Origin: Candidatus Chloroploca sp. Khr17
Lineage (GTDB): Bacteria > Chloroflexota > Chloroflexia > Chloroflexales > Chloroflexaceae
Direction of reading: 5' to 3'
Assembly (NCBI RefSeq): GCF_004138165.1
Contig: NZ_RYFF01000003.1
Location: forward strand, 186,001-250,000
Length of the DNA stretch: 64,000 nucleotides
The notes under the pieces are model-generated. The model saw nothing but the letters and a program-made list of their open reading frames with translations, had not been told where the DNA came from and made no database searches. Both the position numbers and the translations under genes were made by a program. This document shows, in pieces, positions 37,376 to 46,212 of the stretch. The first letter of the stretch is position 1, and each line of letters starts with the position of its first letter.

Positions 37376-37978
37376 ATGGAGCATGAAGAGCAGCGGCTGG
37401 TGCAAGCCAGTCAACGAGGTGATGCCGAGGCGTACAATCAGCTTGTGCGGCTCTACGAGCGCCGTGTCTTCAACCTCTGTTACCGGATGCTTGGCGAAGC
37501 TGAGGCTGCTGCTGACGTAACCCAGGAGACCTTCATCACCGCGTACCGCAAGCTCAACCAGTTCCGTGGCGGGTTTTTTCGTTCGTGGTTGCTGCGCATT
37601 GCGACGAATGCCTGTTACGATGTGCTGCGCACCCAGAAACGCCGCCCGAGCATCTCGCTGGAAGCGGCTACGCAGAGCGAAGAGGGCGGGCCAGTGCTAG
37701 AACTGGCCGACGCCGGTGAGTTGCCCGAAGAGACGGCGTTGCGCCATGAACTGGCGGCCGCAATCCAACAAGCGATGGCAAAACTCCCCGAGGATCAGCG
37801 CGTTGTGCTGATCCTCAGTGATGTTCAAGGGCTGGCCTATGAAGAGATTGCCGTGATCACTAGCACGAACCTGGGTACGGTCAAATCGCGTTTGAGCCGC
37901 GCCCGAGCGCGGATGCGCGATCTGCTCCGCGCAGGGGAACTTCTGCCAGCGCAATTCCGTCATGATGATGATAGCTAG
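37376..37978 (+). CDS. ECF RNA polymerase sigma factor (sigma-E type)
   Basis: 200 residues. Region 2 (NQLVRLYERRVFNLCYRML, then EAAADVTQETFITAYRKL and FRSWLLRIATNACYD) and region 4 (LPEDQRVVLILSDVQGLAYE followed by LGTVKSRLSRARARMRDLL) are both well conserved. Length is normal for the group. The next gene, 71 bases on, has an anti-sigma-type N terminus and membrane segments, so the pair should respond to an envelope or outside signal. Confidence 0.95.
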   Translation: MEHEEQRLVQASQRGDAEAYNQLVRLYERRVFNLCYRMLGEAEAAADVTQETFITAYRKLNQFRGGFFRSWLLRIATNACYDVLRTQKRRPSISLEAATQSEEGGPVLELADAGELPEETALRHELAAAIQQAMAKLPEDQRVVLILSDVQGLAYEEIAVITSTNLGTVKSRLSRARARMRDLLRAGELLPAQFRHDDDS

Positions 37979-38049
37979 CTGATACAGCTTGCCCTGGCCT
38001 TGCACCATCTCCCGAGGTGCCCATCTGTCCGGTTGATGACCTGACAGCC

Positions 38050-38778
38050 ATGACGATGAATCACGCATCTAAAGCGAATCTCTCTGAACACGATGAGCTC
38101 TTGCTCTCGGCCTATCTTGATCAGCAACTGACCGTGGCCGAGCGGGTCAACCTCGAGCGTCGGCTCGAACGTGAGCCGCCACTTAAAGCCGAGCTTGAAG
38201 CATTACGGGCAACGGTGGCGAGTCTGCGCGAGCTTGAAACGGTCGTGCCGCCGCGGTCGTTCACGCTTGACCCAGCGACAACCGTGCGCCCCAGGTTTGC
38301 CTGGCCGCTCGCCTGGGTGATGCAGTTTGGCAGTGGCCTCGTCGGGCTGCTGCTCGTCGTGTTTGCCAGTGTCCAGTTGCTCGGGATGGGCAACCAAGCG
38401 ATGGCCGATACCGCCATGTTCGAGCCAATGAGTGCGATGATTGAACAAGAGGCCCAGGCTAGCCCTGAGGCAGGCGTAGGGTATGCTGGCGGCCTAGAGA
38501 CTCCCGAGGTCGCAAGCGTCCCGACCGAGGCATCGGCCAGAGCGGCAGCAACCCCTGAAGCGAGGGTTGACCCAGTAGCGCCAATGGCCCCGATGATGGC
38601 GGCTGAACCTGCGCCCGAGGCTGACGCGCTGCCGAACAACGAGGCTCGCTCAGCCGAGGCGCAACCTGCTGAGGGTGGACGTTCGCCGGTGGCAGCACAA
38701 GTTTTGCTTGGGGTAGGCATCTTGCTGATGGGGGGCGCGGTAGGTTGGTATGTGGTCTGGCGACGGCGTTATGGGTAG
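38050..38778 (+). CDS. Membrane anti-sigma factor without zinc ligands
   Basis: About 242 residues from ATG 38050. The N terminus (EHDELLLSAYLDQQLTVAER, about 10-30) is an anti-sigma head without the His/Cys zinc site. One transmembrane helix at about 87-110 (FGSGLVGLLLVVFASVQLLG), an Ala/Pro/Glu-rich low-complexity stretch, and a second helix at the end (LLGVGILLMGGAVGWYVVW). The loop between the helices would be outside the membrane. It is expected to hold the preceding sigma factor. Start choice is uncertain because there is no clear ribosome site. Confidence 0.75.
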   Translation: MTMNHASKANLSEHDELLLSAYLDQQLTVAERVNLERRLEREPPLKAELEALRATVASLRELETVVPPRSFTLDPATTVRPRFAWPLAWVMQFGSGLVGLLLVVFASVQLLGMGNQAMADTAMFEPMSAMIEQEAQASPEAGVGYAGGLETPEVASVPTEASARAAATPEARVDPVAPMAPMMAAEPAPEADALPNNEARSAEAQPAEGGRSPVAAQVLLGVGILLMGGAVGWYVVWRRRYG

Positions 38779-38810
38779 GCGAACACCCTAAAACTCTTGC
38801 TTGCAGGCGT

Positions 38811-38837
38811 ACAAAAACCGGCATAGCCGGTTTTTGT
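38811..38837 (+). terminator. Rho-independent terminator after anti-sigma gene
   Basis: ACAAAAACCGGC-ATA-GCCGGTTTTTGT: a 12-bp perfect stem with the U-rich side TTTTT in the right arm. Placed 33 bases after the anti-sigma stop. The ABC exporter remnant starts right at its end. Confidence 0.8.
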
Positions 38838-39198
38838 GCTGCTTATCACCTCGGTGCTGCTCAGCGCCCTGCTGCCCTACCTAATGGGGCGCGCCGTGGA
38901 TCTGATCGGTGCCAGGGGCGATCTTGACGAGCTTGCCACTATCGCGCTCATCACCGTCGGTGCGGCGGGTCTCTACTGGATCTGTGCCTGGCAGAGCAAC
39001 CGCAACATCCAGTTAGTTCCTGGCCCAAGACGCGCTCTTCCGTCTGCGTACCGAGCTCTTCGATCACATCCAGACGCTCTCGCTCAACTTCTATGACCTC
39101 CAGCCGATTGGCGAGATGAGGAACTGATGGCGCACAAGGGTCTTTACTACGATCTGTATATGGCCCAGTTCCGCGTACGACCAGAGGCGGCGGGGTGA
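38838..39198 (+). pseudogene. ABC exporter remnant with internal deletion
   Basis: The first part (38836-39020) reads as transmembrane helix 1 and following loop of an ABC exporter (LLITSVLLSALLPYLMGRAVD ... LYWICAWQSNRNIQ, in parts). After a frameshift near 39021 it continues QDALFRLRTELFDHIQTLS and LNFYDLQPIGEM, the characteristic intracellular helix. At 39118 it jumps to EELMAHKGLYYDLYMAQFR, the C-terminal end that normally follows the nucleotide-binding domain. About 400 codons covering the rest of the membrane domain and the whole ATPase are missing. Confidence 0.85.
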
Positions 39199-39215
39199 GG
39201 CATGCGTGAGGCACT

Positions 39216-39347
39216 AGGCGTCCTCAGCCGTCCACCAATTGGGGCCACGAATGACCGAATAGCGCATGGAGCAGCCCATATTCGTTTATTCGTTATCAGC
39301 ATTCGTTGACGGCGGTGCTGGCAGAAAACTTAAGTTACAGACCAATA
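39216..39347. repeat. MITE-like palindromic element, copy D (left end worn)
   Basis: The interior GGGGCCACGAATGACCGAAT...AGCGCATGGAGCAGCCCAT (in two parts) closely matches copy C. The right end is the complement of TTATTGGTCTGTAACTTAAG. The left terminal repeat is not recognisable, as if cut by the deletion that also damaged the ABC exporter gene. Confidence 0.7.
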
Positions 39348-40338
39348 AGTCGGCACTGCGATGAGCGTACATTGGAAGGCATCCTGACACCTTACTACAG
39401 GCGCAAAGCTGTCGAGAAGACGTAGGTTCACAGCCGACATAAGGAACACGATGAGCGCAAGAACAAGCTACACCCCCGAGGAACTCGATCTGCTGAGTCG
39501 CCTGCCGGCTCACCTCGGCTTCGCAGTGATGATTGCCGAACGGGCATCCTGGCGTGGTCGGCGGACGGAGATCCGTGAACTGCGGGCGGCAGCGACAAAG
39601 ACGGCCCCACAGTACGCCGACAACGCCGATGGCACCATCAAGCAGTTGCTGGAGAGCCTGACGTAACGCGGTCGATCGCGTCGCAGCATCCGGGGCGGCG
39701 GTGAGCATCGTCAGCGAGGCGTTGGCAAGGGCCTGTTGATAGCGGGTATAGCGAGCGAGTTGATCCTCGACCCAGACACGGCTGCCAATCTGATTCATCG
39801 GCGAGGCAATCATTACCCCGATGGGCAGGTACTCAATAGCCCGCTGAAACAGCGCGGCAGGAACCGACGCTTGGCGATGAGCACCCGCATGGGCTGGCGC
39901 CTCCGACGGCTGTGGAGAGGAACTAGACGCTTGCTGCGTAGCCCGCTGATATGCCCCGCGCCGCAACGCCAGATCCACCCGCGCCACTATCGCCTCGCTG
40001 TACAAAGGCCCCACCAGATAATCGCCAGATGCAACGGCGATGAGCTTGATCAGCGCTGCCGCCGGCTCCTCATCCAACAGCAGGATCGGCACACATTCCA
40101 GCACTGAACGAGACTCAGCCATCGCCAGGATCCCCCGAGCCTGCGGCAGATCGGCGCGCGCATCAATGACCAGGACATCAGGCGTTGCGGTCAAGGTCTC
40201 AGCGAGCATGCCCAGATCAGCTACTGCCGACACAGCGTGGCCCTGGTTCGACAACAGTTCGGTAAGCCATCGGGTTGTTTCGTCAACCCCGCTAACGATG
40301 CATACTTGGCCCACAACCGTGAGGCTCGTTGTGTCCAC
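39286..40338 (-). pseudogene. Truncated receiver/GAF signalling gene
   Basis: Start at GTG 40338 with AAAGGA 7 bases upstream. Residues 1-115 are a receiver-like domain (VCIVSGVDETTRWLTELL, phosphoacceptor-like Asp in DVLVIDARADLP), but the usual Lys near the end is replaced (YLVGPLYSEA). A PAS/GAF-type beginning follows (LFQRAIEYLPIGVMIASP, then RYTRYQQALANASLTMLTAA). After about residue 235 (near 39640) the frame stays open but reads as unrelated Cys/Arg-rich sequence, opposite the small plus-strand gene. The output domain (kinase or GGDEF) has been lost. The recognisable part is about 39640-40338. Confidence 0.6.
39451..39666 (+). CDS. Small unrecognised protein, 71 residues
   Basis: ATG 39451 has an excellent AAGGA ribosome site 5 bases upstream. 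The protein begins MSARTSYTPEELDLLSRLPA and has an amphipathic helical look (HLGFAVMIAERASWRGRRTE). It ends KQLLESLT. I do not recognise its function. It lies antisense to the 3' part of the receiver frame (39286-40338); its own start signals are much better, so the antisense C-terminal extension is probably spurious. Confidence 0.65.
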   Translation: MSARTSYTPEELDLLSRLPAHLGFAVMIAERASWRGRRTEIRELRAAATKTAPQYADNADGTIKQLLESLT

Positions 40339-40380
40339 GCGGATGTCCTTTCTGCGAGAAGACAAGGTTTCAGGCTAGTT

Positions 40381-40454
40381 TACAGTTCAAAGGCATGCAT
40401 TGCTTCCTGATGCGTTTCGGCTATTTCCTATTTTCTATCTTCTAAATCCTTGTC
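40381..40454. repeat. 75-bp dispersed repeat, copy 2
   Basis: Co-oriented near-copy of 31859-31933. It occupies the gap between the receiver remnant and the HPPD stop codon. Confidence 0.8.
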
Positions 40455-40461
40455 CAAGAAG

Positions 40462-41562
40462 CTACAGATTGCCCCGACGATCTTGTTCACGTTCAATCGC
40501 CTCGAAGAGCGCCTTGAAATTGCCTTTGCCAAAGCCACGACTGCCTTTGCGCTGGATCACTTCGACAAAGAGCGTGGGCCGATCCTGCAGTGGCTGGCTA
40601 AAGATCTGGAGCATGTAGCCCTCTTCGTCGCGGTCAACGAGCACGTTGTATTCGCGTAACGTCGCGAGATTCTCGTCGAGCGGGCCGACTCGTTCATTCA
40701 GGTCGTCATAGTAGGTCGCGGGTACCGTAATAAAGCGCAGCCCGGCGGTGCGCAGGGTTGCGACGGTGGCGCAGATGTCGTTGGTTTCCAGGGCGATGTG
40801 CTGCACCCCTGGGCCACCAAAGTAGTCGAGAAATTCGGCAATCTGACTCTTTTTGCGCCCTTTGGCGGGTTCGTTGATCGGGAGTTTGATGCGCCCGGTG
40901 CCATTCTGCATCACTTTGCTCATCAGGGCACTATACTCCGTGCTGATGGCTTCATCATCAAAATGGTGCAACTGGCGAAAGCCAAGCACGTCGCGATAGT
41001 ACGCAACCCAGCGATCCATCATCCCCGTTTCGACGTTGGCAACAATATGGTCAATGCCCACAATGCCCGTATCGAGGTCTGCTCCTGGTGGCGTCAGCGC
41101 CGTGAACCCAGGCATAAAGGGGCCGGTGTAGGCTTTGCGTTCAATGAAACTATGCACAACATCGCCATACGCGGCAATCGTGGCCTTGATGATCTGCCCG
41201 TGCTGATCTTCATAGACCGTCGGTTCGAGCAGACCGACGGCACCAGCCCCTAAGGCAGCCTGGTAAGCAGCCGTGGCATCAGGAACCCGCAGCGCAATAT
41301 CCTTGACGCCATCGCCGTGACGCGCCACAAAGGCCCCGATCGGGTGATCAGGCAACAACGGTGCCGTCAAGACCAGGCGCACGCCCTCGCGAGCCACCAC
41401 ATACGAGCAGCGATCGCGCACACCAGTTTCGAGACCAGCATAAGCCACGGGGAGTAACCCGAGGATGCTGCGATAAAAATGAGCCGCCTGACGGGCATTG
41501 CTTACATAAAATTCGAGATAATCAATGCCGTCAAGCGTCTGCTCAACCTCGTGCGTAAACAT
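40462..41562 (-). CDS. hppD: 4-hydroxyphenylpyruvate dioxygenase
   Basis: 366 residues from ATG 41562, fixed by AAGGAGG 6 bases upstream. Converts 4-hydroxyphenylpyruvate to homogentisate in tyrosine breakdown or quinone/tocopherol routes. Two vicinal-oxygen-chelate halves: N-terminal GIDYLEFYVSNARQAAHFYR, C-terminal GIVGIDHIVANVETG. Iron ligands visible: His in GIDHIVA, His in GPGVQHIAL and Glu in LFVEVIQRKGS. The C-terminal FGKGNFKALFEAIE helix is present. It lies 13 bases after a giant kinase gene on the same strand, so it is probably co-transcribed, an unusual partner. Confidence 0.96.
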   Translation of the reverse strand: MFTHEVEQTLDGIDYLEFYVSNARQAAHFYRSILGLLPVAYAGLETGVRDRCSYVVAREGVRLVLTAPLLPDHPIGAFVARHGDGVKDIALRVPDATAAYQAALGAGAVGLLEPTVYEDQHGQIIKATIAAYGDVVHSFIERKAYTGPFMPGFTALTPPGADLDTGIVGIDHIVANVETGMMDRWVAYYRDVLGFRQLHHFDDEAISTEYSALMSKVMQNGTGRIKLPINEPAKGRKKSQIAEFLDYFGGPGVQHIALETNDICATVATLRTAGLRFITVPATYYDDLNERVGPLDENLATLREYNVLVDRDEEGYMLQIFSQPLQDRPTLFVEVIQRKGSRGFGKGNFKALFEAIEREQDRRGNL

Positions 41563-41575
41563 AGATGGGCCTCCT

Positions 41576-44500
41576 TCAGATCGTCGTCCACTCAGAGAGC
41601 TTGAAGCCAGCTTCGCGCAGCATCCGGAACACGGTAGCGGTATAGGTGCCAATAAACTCCTGCGGTGCCTGAGCCTGAGTCAGCATCTCCATCGCGGCCA
41701 TCGCCATCTGGCGGCGCATTTTGGGGTAGTAACAGCACGAATGCACAACTTGATTGTAGAGCCCGAGCCAATAAATATAGCGGCGCACGAGTTCGGTATC
41801 GGTCGCAGCGACGACCTGCCGTTGGAAGTCGTCACTCAGACTGTGCTGCGCCATAAAGACATCGGCTGCATCAAGGTGGAGCGTGCGCAAGGTCGCCAGG
41901 GTATGAATCAGGGTCGCAGGCAGGTTGTGCTCACTGGCGGTCAGGACATTGCCGAGCAAGCGGAGCACCGGCTCGGGGTAGTAGAAACCAACGGCGGCGA
42001 GACCGGCGACAACGCGGTTGACCTGCCGGGCATCGTCGCGGAGCAGGCCATCCTGGAGCATCAACTCGATCAGGGGCATCGTCTGGCCGACTTTGCCATA
42101 GGCCAGGCCGAGCGGCAAAAGCAGCAGATCCTCGAGGCGCTGCAGGATGCCCGGCGTTTCGCCGTAGACCAGATCGGGGTGATCGCGAAAGAGTTGCTCG
42201 GTCAACCACTCGATCAGTGGCGTCCAGGTCGGCGGCGTCGTCGGCAGCAGCACACAGAAACTGAGCAACAGCCAGAGTCGCCCCTCACCGGGGAGCCGGG
42301 TATAGAGCGTGCGGATAAAGGTCTCGGTCGAGCGAAAATCGGTCGTCGCGTGAATGGCAAGTTGAGCAATCGCCACCAGGTTGAAAAAGACATTCTCGGC
42401 CTGCAGTAGCAGTTCGAGTTCATGCTGATAGCGTTGGAGTGGCGTCGCAGGATCAAAGAGCGGGGCAACCGTCACCAGCAACGAGCGCCGCTCCTTGGGA
42501 ATCGCAAAAAACTCCTCAACCGGCACCACTTCAGTCAGCAGCATCGTATCGAGAATCGGCTGTGAAAAAGCACTAGCAACCGCCTGAAAAATAAGATCTT
42601 CAATCGTCTTGCCAAACATCCCGGTATTGAGCAGATCGAGATGCAAGCGCTGACGGGCCAGTTCATAATAGAGTTCGACGGTCGTATCGCGAACATCCTC
42701 ACGTTCAGGATGGTTGATATAGATGACCACCGAGAGTTCAAAGAAGAATTCGATAATATTGCGCAGATCACGGATCGCCGCTGGCCTGACGCGGGCGACC
42801 AGTTCGCGCAGCAGATCATAGGTAAACCCAGGATCGGAATGCCAGGTCAGATAGAGCGTATCACGCGCCACGCGCCGCAGGGCGGTGCTGCCCCGACTGG
42901 CCGCCCAGAGAAAGAGGTCACGCGCCTGCGGGCCGATGTAGTAGGCCGCCTTGAGCGCGGTGCGCCGGCTCTCGTCGGCCTCATGCTCGCAGAGCCGCTT
43001 CATCAACTCGAGGCCGCGGGCGGGCTCGTCGGCATAGAGTTCAACGAGACTCTGGACGACCAGTTCACGCAACTCGATATCGGAAGACTGCGCCAGCGCC
43101 GCGAAGGTCTCGGGCTGCCCGGCGATCAGCAGGGTTGTGCGGGCAATATCAAAGGCGAGCGGAAAGCTGCGCGCCCGCTCCATCAAGCCATTGAGCAGCG
43201 TCGGCAAACTGGTGCGCGTCGCGGGATTGCGCAGCAGGTGCCTGGCGAGCACATATGCGCCCAGCTCGGCATAAGCAAAACTCACCATCTCGCCGGCAAA
43301 CAGATCGCCACTCAATTCGGTCAGAATGCCATCATCAAGCAGGCGGATATAGGTCGAGTCGGGCTCATCGCTGAGCAAGGCCTCGCGGAGCAACTCGTTG
43401 CGAGCGAGGTCGCGCAGGGGCAGCGCCGTCTGGCCCTGACGCAACAATTGCTCGGCGAGTTCTTCGACAAAAAGCTGGTCGCGGCGCTGGCGCACCCGTT
43501 CATCATAGAAGCGCCGAAAGAGGCCCAGATGCAAGCCACGCGCCGCAAACGCCACCGGGCCACCACGCGAACTTTCGGCGACGAGGCGCAACATCAACGG
43601 GCGCGCCAGCCGCTCGCAGAGCGCCGGGGGCAGTCGATCGAAGGGCGTCTGCAACTGAAAAAAAGCCTGATAACGGGCATACGCCGCAGTCAACTCGGCT
43701 TCGGAAAAGAGACCGGGATAGAGCGCATGATTTCCATCGGCATCATGATAATAGGCGCTCCAGAAGAGGCGCGTCGCACCAGCACGTTCCAATTGCCCCC
43801 AGGTCGCCGTATTGCAACTGACGACCACCCTGAGCCACAGCCCAGCGACACGGCCAACGAGACTATCAATCTGCTTGAGCAACCCTTCGGGGCCGACGGT
43901 TCCATCGCCGCGATACTCATTCAGCGCATCAAAAATAAGCACGAGGCGACGTTGTGCAACCTGGGCCAGGTGCGCAATCTGGCTAAGATCGTGGAGCACC
44001 AAATCAACATGGTCGCGTCCGAGATCACGCGCCAACTCGCGGTCAAGTTCAGGGCCAAGCGAGCCACCACAGCGATAGAAGAGCACCGCATCGCCAGCCT
44101 TGCGCAGCGCTACCGCCCAATCGGCCAGCAAACAGGTCTTGCCAACACCGGCATCACCGAGGATCAGCAACGCACCGACAGACTCAGCAAGGAACGAGGT
44201 CAGTTCCGCCTCGATCGCCTCACGAGGCACATAGAGCTCGGGGAGATACGGCCCAGGGCGGCGGGGCGTCCCGATCAACTCACGGAGCGCAGGCTCGGCC
44301 TGGGCATTCGCCGCGTCGCGCACCTGTTGCCAACCAACGCTAATTGGTTGCCCCTGATCTGGCGAAGCCTCGGGGAGACCGGGCATCGCCTGCGCCGAAG
44401 AAGAGCCGGCAATTATGACCGTATGGGTCGCCTGCGACGCAAGCTCGCGCAGATGCCTCCGCGCCATCGTCGCCGAGGCAAAACGTTCTTCGCGGTGAAC

Positions 44501-45247
44501 AGCAACCAGTTGGGCCAAAAACTGGGCGACTTCGAGCGACACAGCCGCATTAACGTGATGGGCAGGAACAAGCGGATCGTCGTGGCCGCCAAGCAACGCA
44601 TCAGCGCGGGTCAGCGCACTTGGCGGCGGGCGATTCGTCAACAGATGATACAGCGTCGCCCCAAACGCATAGAGATCCGAGCGCGGATCGGTGCCCGACG
44701 CCTCGATCTGCTCGAGCGGCGCATACTGCAACGTATACCCAAACAGGCTAGCTGAGCGTCCGGGGGCGGATCGTTTTGCCAGGCCAAAATCGAGCAACAC
44801 CACTTGAGCTTCGGGGGTCAACTTAATATTCTGAGGCTTAATATCGCGGTGGAGCACCGGCGGCTGACGGGAATGGAGATATTCGAGCGCACGGAGCAAC
44901 TGATCAGCCCAGCCGAGCACCTCATCAAGGGGAAAAGGCTCACCGCGGCGGGCAAGCAGCGCCGCGAGATCCGCGCCCGGAAAAAACTCCATCACCAGAA
45001 AAAGCCCGGCAGGATCGCGGAAATAGTCAATCACCTTGGGCAGCGCAGTATGGCGGAGGCCAGCAAGGATCTGCGCCTCGTGCTCAAACGCCTCGGCATT
45101 CTCAGCATTATCGCCAAGCATCTGCTTGAGCGCGACCGTATTGCGGAGCCGTCGGTCAAGCGCCTCATAGACTGCACCCATCCCGCCACGCCCAATCAGG
45201 CGCACCAGCTGATAGCGTTGCAAAATGAGAGAGCCGGGCTCGAGCAT
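41576..45247 (-). CDS. Ser/Thr protein kinase fused to NACHT-like ATPase and helical repeats
   Basis: 1223 residues. Residues 12-270 form a Hanks-type kinase: GRGGMGAVYEAL, VALKQML, HRDIKPQNI (about 128), DFGLAKR (about 150), APLEQ and SDLYAFGATLYHLL. A linker leads to a NACHT/STAND ATPase with Walker A LGDAGVGKTCLL (about 360) and Walker B LVLIFDALNEYRG. From about 600 onward the sequence is helical, HEAT-like repeats with no identified domain, probably a sensor or partner surface. No transmembrane helix. Divergent from the acetyltransferase-phn operon. The fusion suggests signal-dependent kinase activation; the substrate is unknown. Confidence 0.85.
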   Translation of the reverse strand: MLEPGSLILQRYQLVRLIGRGGMGAVYEALDRRLRNTVALKQMLGDNAENAEAFEHEAQILAGLRHTALPKVIDYFRDPAGLFLVMEFFPGADLAALLARRGEPFPLDEVLGWADQLLRALEYLHSRQPPVLHRDIKPQNIKLTPEAQVVLLDFGLAKRSAPGRSASLFGYTLQYAPLEQIEASGTDPRSDLYAFGATLYHLLTNRPPPSALTRADALLGGHDDPLVPAHHVNAAVSLEVAQFLAQLVAVHREERFASATMARRHLRELASQATHTVIIAGSSSAQAMPGLPEASPDQGQPISVGWQQVRDAANAQAEPALRELIGTPRRPGPYLPELYVPREAIEAELTSFLAESVGALLILGDAGVGKTCLLADWAVALRKAGDAVLFYRCGGSLGPELDRELARDLGRDHVDLVLHDLSQIAHLAQVAQRRLVLIFDALNEYRGDGTVGPEGLLKQIDSLVGRVAGLWLRVVVSCNTATWGQLERAGATRLFWSAYYHDADGNHALYPGLFSEAELTAAYARYQAFFQLQTPFDRLPPALCERLARPLMLRLVAESSRGGPVAFAARGLHLGLFRRFYDERVRQRRDQLFVEELAEQLLRQGQTALPLRDLARNELLREALLSDEPDSTYIRLLDDGILTELSGDLFAGEMVSFAYAELGAYVLARHLLRNPATRTSLPTLLNGLMERARSFPLAFDIARTTLLIAGQPETFAALAQSSDIELRELVVQSLVELYADEPARGLELMKRLCEHEADESRRTALKAAYYIGPQARDLFLWAASRGSTALRRVARDTLYLTWHSDPGFTYDLLRELVARVRPAAIRDLRNIIEFFFELSVVIYINHPEREDVRDTTVELYYELARQRLHLDLLNTGMFGKTIEDLIFQAVASAFSQPILDTMLLTEVVPVEEFFAIPKERRSLLVTVAPLFDPATPLQRYQHELELLLQAENVFFNLVAIAQLAIHATTDFRSTETFIRTLYTRLPGEGRLWLLLSFCVLLPTTPPTWTPLIEWLTEQLFRDHPDLVYGETPGILQRLEDLLLLPLGLAYGKVGQTMPLIELMLQDGLLRDDARQVNRVVAGLAAVGFYYPEPVLRLLGNVLTASEHNLPATLIHTLATLRTLHLDAADVFMAQHSLSDDFQRQVVAATDTELVRRYIYWLGLYNQVVHSCCYYPKMRRQMAMAAMEMLTQAQAPQEFIGTYTATVFRMLREAGFKLSEWTTI

Positions 45248-45425
45248 AGGAACACCCTTGAATATACGTTATCAGCTCCTATTGTAGCACGAAGTAGGGG
45301 CGCAGCAGCCCATGCGCGTCATCTGAAGCGGCGGTGCATTGCCAAAATGGCCATCCAAGTTTGCGCGTGGGGACTCGGAATCGAGATATTATATGGGGAC
45401 ACTAGAAAGCAGCAGGAGCCTGGCT

Positions 45426-46076
45426 ATGCATACGATTGAGCAGTTTCCCGAACGACCGGCGGCGCTAGTTGAACCGCAGCTGAGTGAACGCCCGAGCATT
45501 CACCCGAGCGCCCGCATACGGGCTTGTCGTCTCGGCAGTTGGACTGAGATTGGGCCGGAGAGTGAATTGGTTGAGAGCGAATTTGGCGACTATAGCTACT
45601 GTGCGGGCGACAACCAGATTATCTATGCGACGATTGGGCGCTTCTGCTCGATCGCCTCGCATGTGCGGATCAATCCTGGCAACCACCCGGTCGAGCGGGT
45701 GACTCAGCATCATTTGACCTACCGGCGTGCCCAGTACGGTTTTGCCGAGCGCGATGATGCCGACTTCTTCGCTTGGCGGCGGGCGCATCACTGCCTGGTT
45801 GGCCACGATGTCTGGATTGGTCACGGTGCGATCATCTTGCCGGGGGTCACCGTTGGCATCGGGGCCGTGATTGGCGCAGGTGCGGTGGTGAGCCGCGATG
45901 TCGAAGCGTACATGATCGTGGGAGGCGTCCCGGCTCGGCCCATCCGGCGACGTTTTCCCGAGATGATCGCGGCGCGGTTGCTCGCGATCGCCTGGTGGGA
46001 TTGGGATCGCGCAACACTCGAAGCCCGTTTCGATGACCTCCGCGACGTTGAGCGGTTCATTGAACGCTACAGCTAG
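45426..46076 (+). CDS. Hexapeptide-repeat acetyltransferase (phosphonate-associated, phn_thr-like)
   Basis: 216 residues from ATG 45426 (GGAG 6 bases upstream; the open frame to 45339 is not used). Left-handed beta-helix transferase: hexapeptide runs [20 protein letters not shown] and [20 protein letters not shown], and the CatB/XAT-type loop [19 protein letters not shown], with the catalytic His in that region. It ends [20 protein letters not shown], as in the TIGR03308-type proteins found with phosphonate genes. It lies 137 bases before a PhnD-like lipoprotein. Its substrate is unknown; C-P lyase genes are absent here. Confidence 0.8.
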   Translation: MHTIEQFPERPAALVEPQLSERPSIHPSARIRACRLGSWTEIGPESELVESEFGDYSYCAGDNQIIYATIGRFCSIASHVRINPGNHPVERVTQHHLTYRRAQYGFAERDDADFFAWRRAHHCLVGHDVWIGHGAIILPGVTVGIGAVIGAGAVVSRDVEAYMIVGGVPARPIRRRFPEMIAARLLAIAWWDWDRATLEARFDDLRDVERFIERYS

Positions 46077-46212
46077 CAGGGTACTCCTACGAAAACATAG
46101 CAAACGGTTAATCAACAGCAAACACAAACTTAAGGTCGGCATAACAGAAGCCAGGTACACTCTGTCTGTTCCACTGTGGGAATAAACAGATGTCTATGCC
46201 TTGGAGGAAGCT

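Noticed and set aside
42641-44755. 704-codon plus-strand frame opposite the kinase-NACHT gene
   Set aside because: Shadow of a GC-rich gene; Arg/Gln/His-rich and without motifs, while the minus strand has clear kinase and NACHT motifs.
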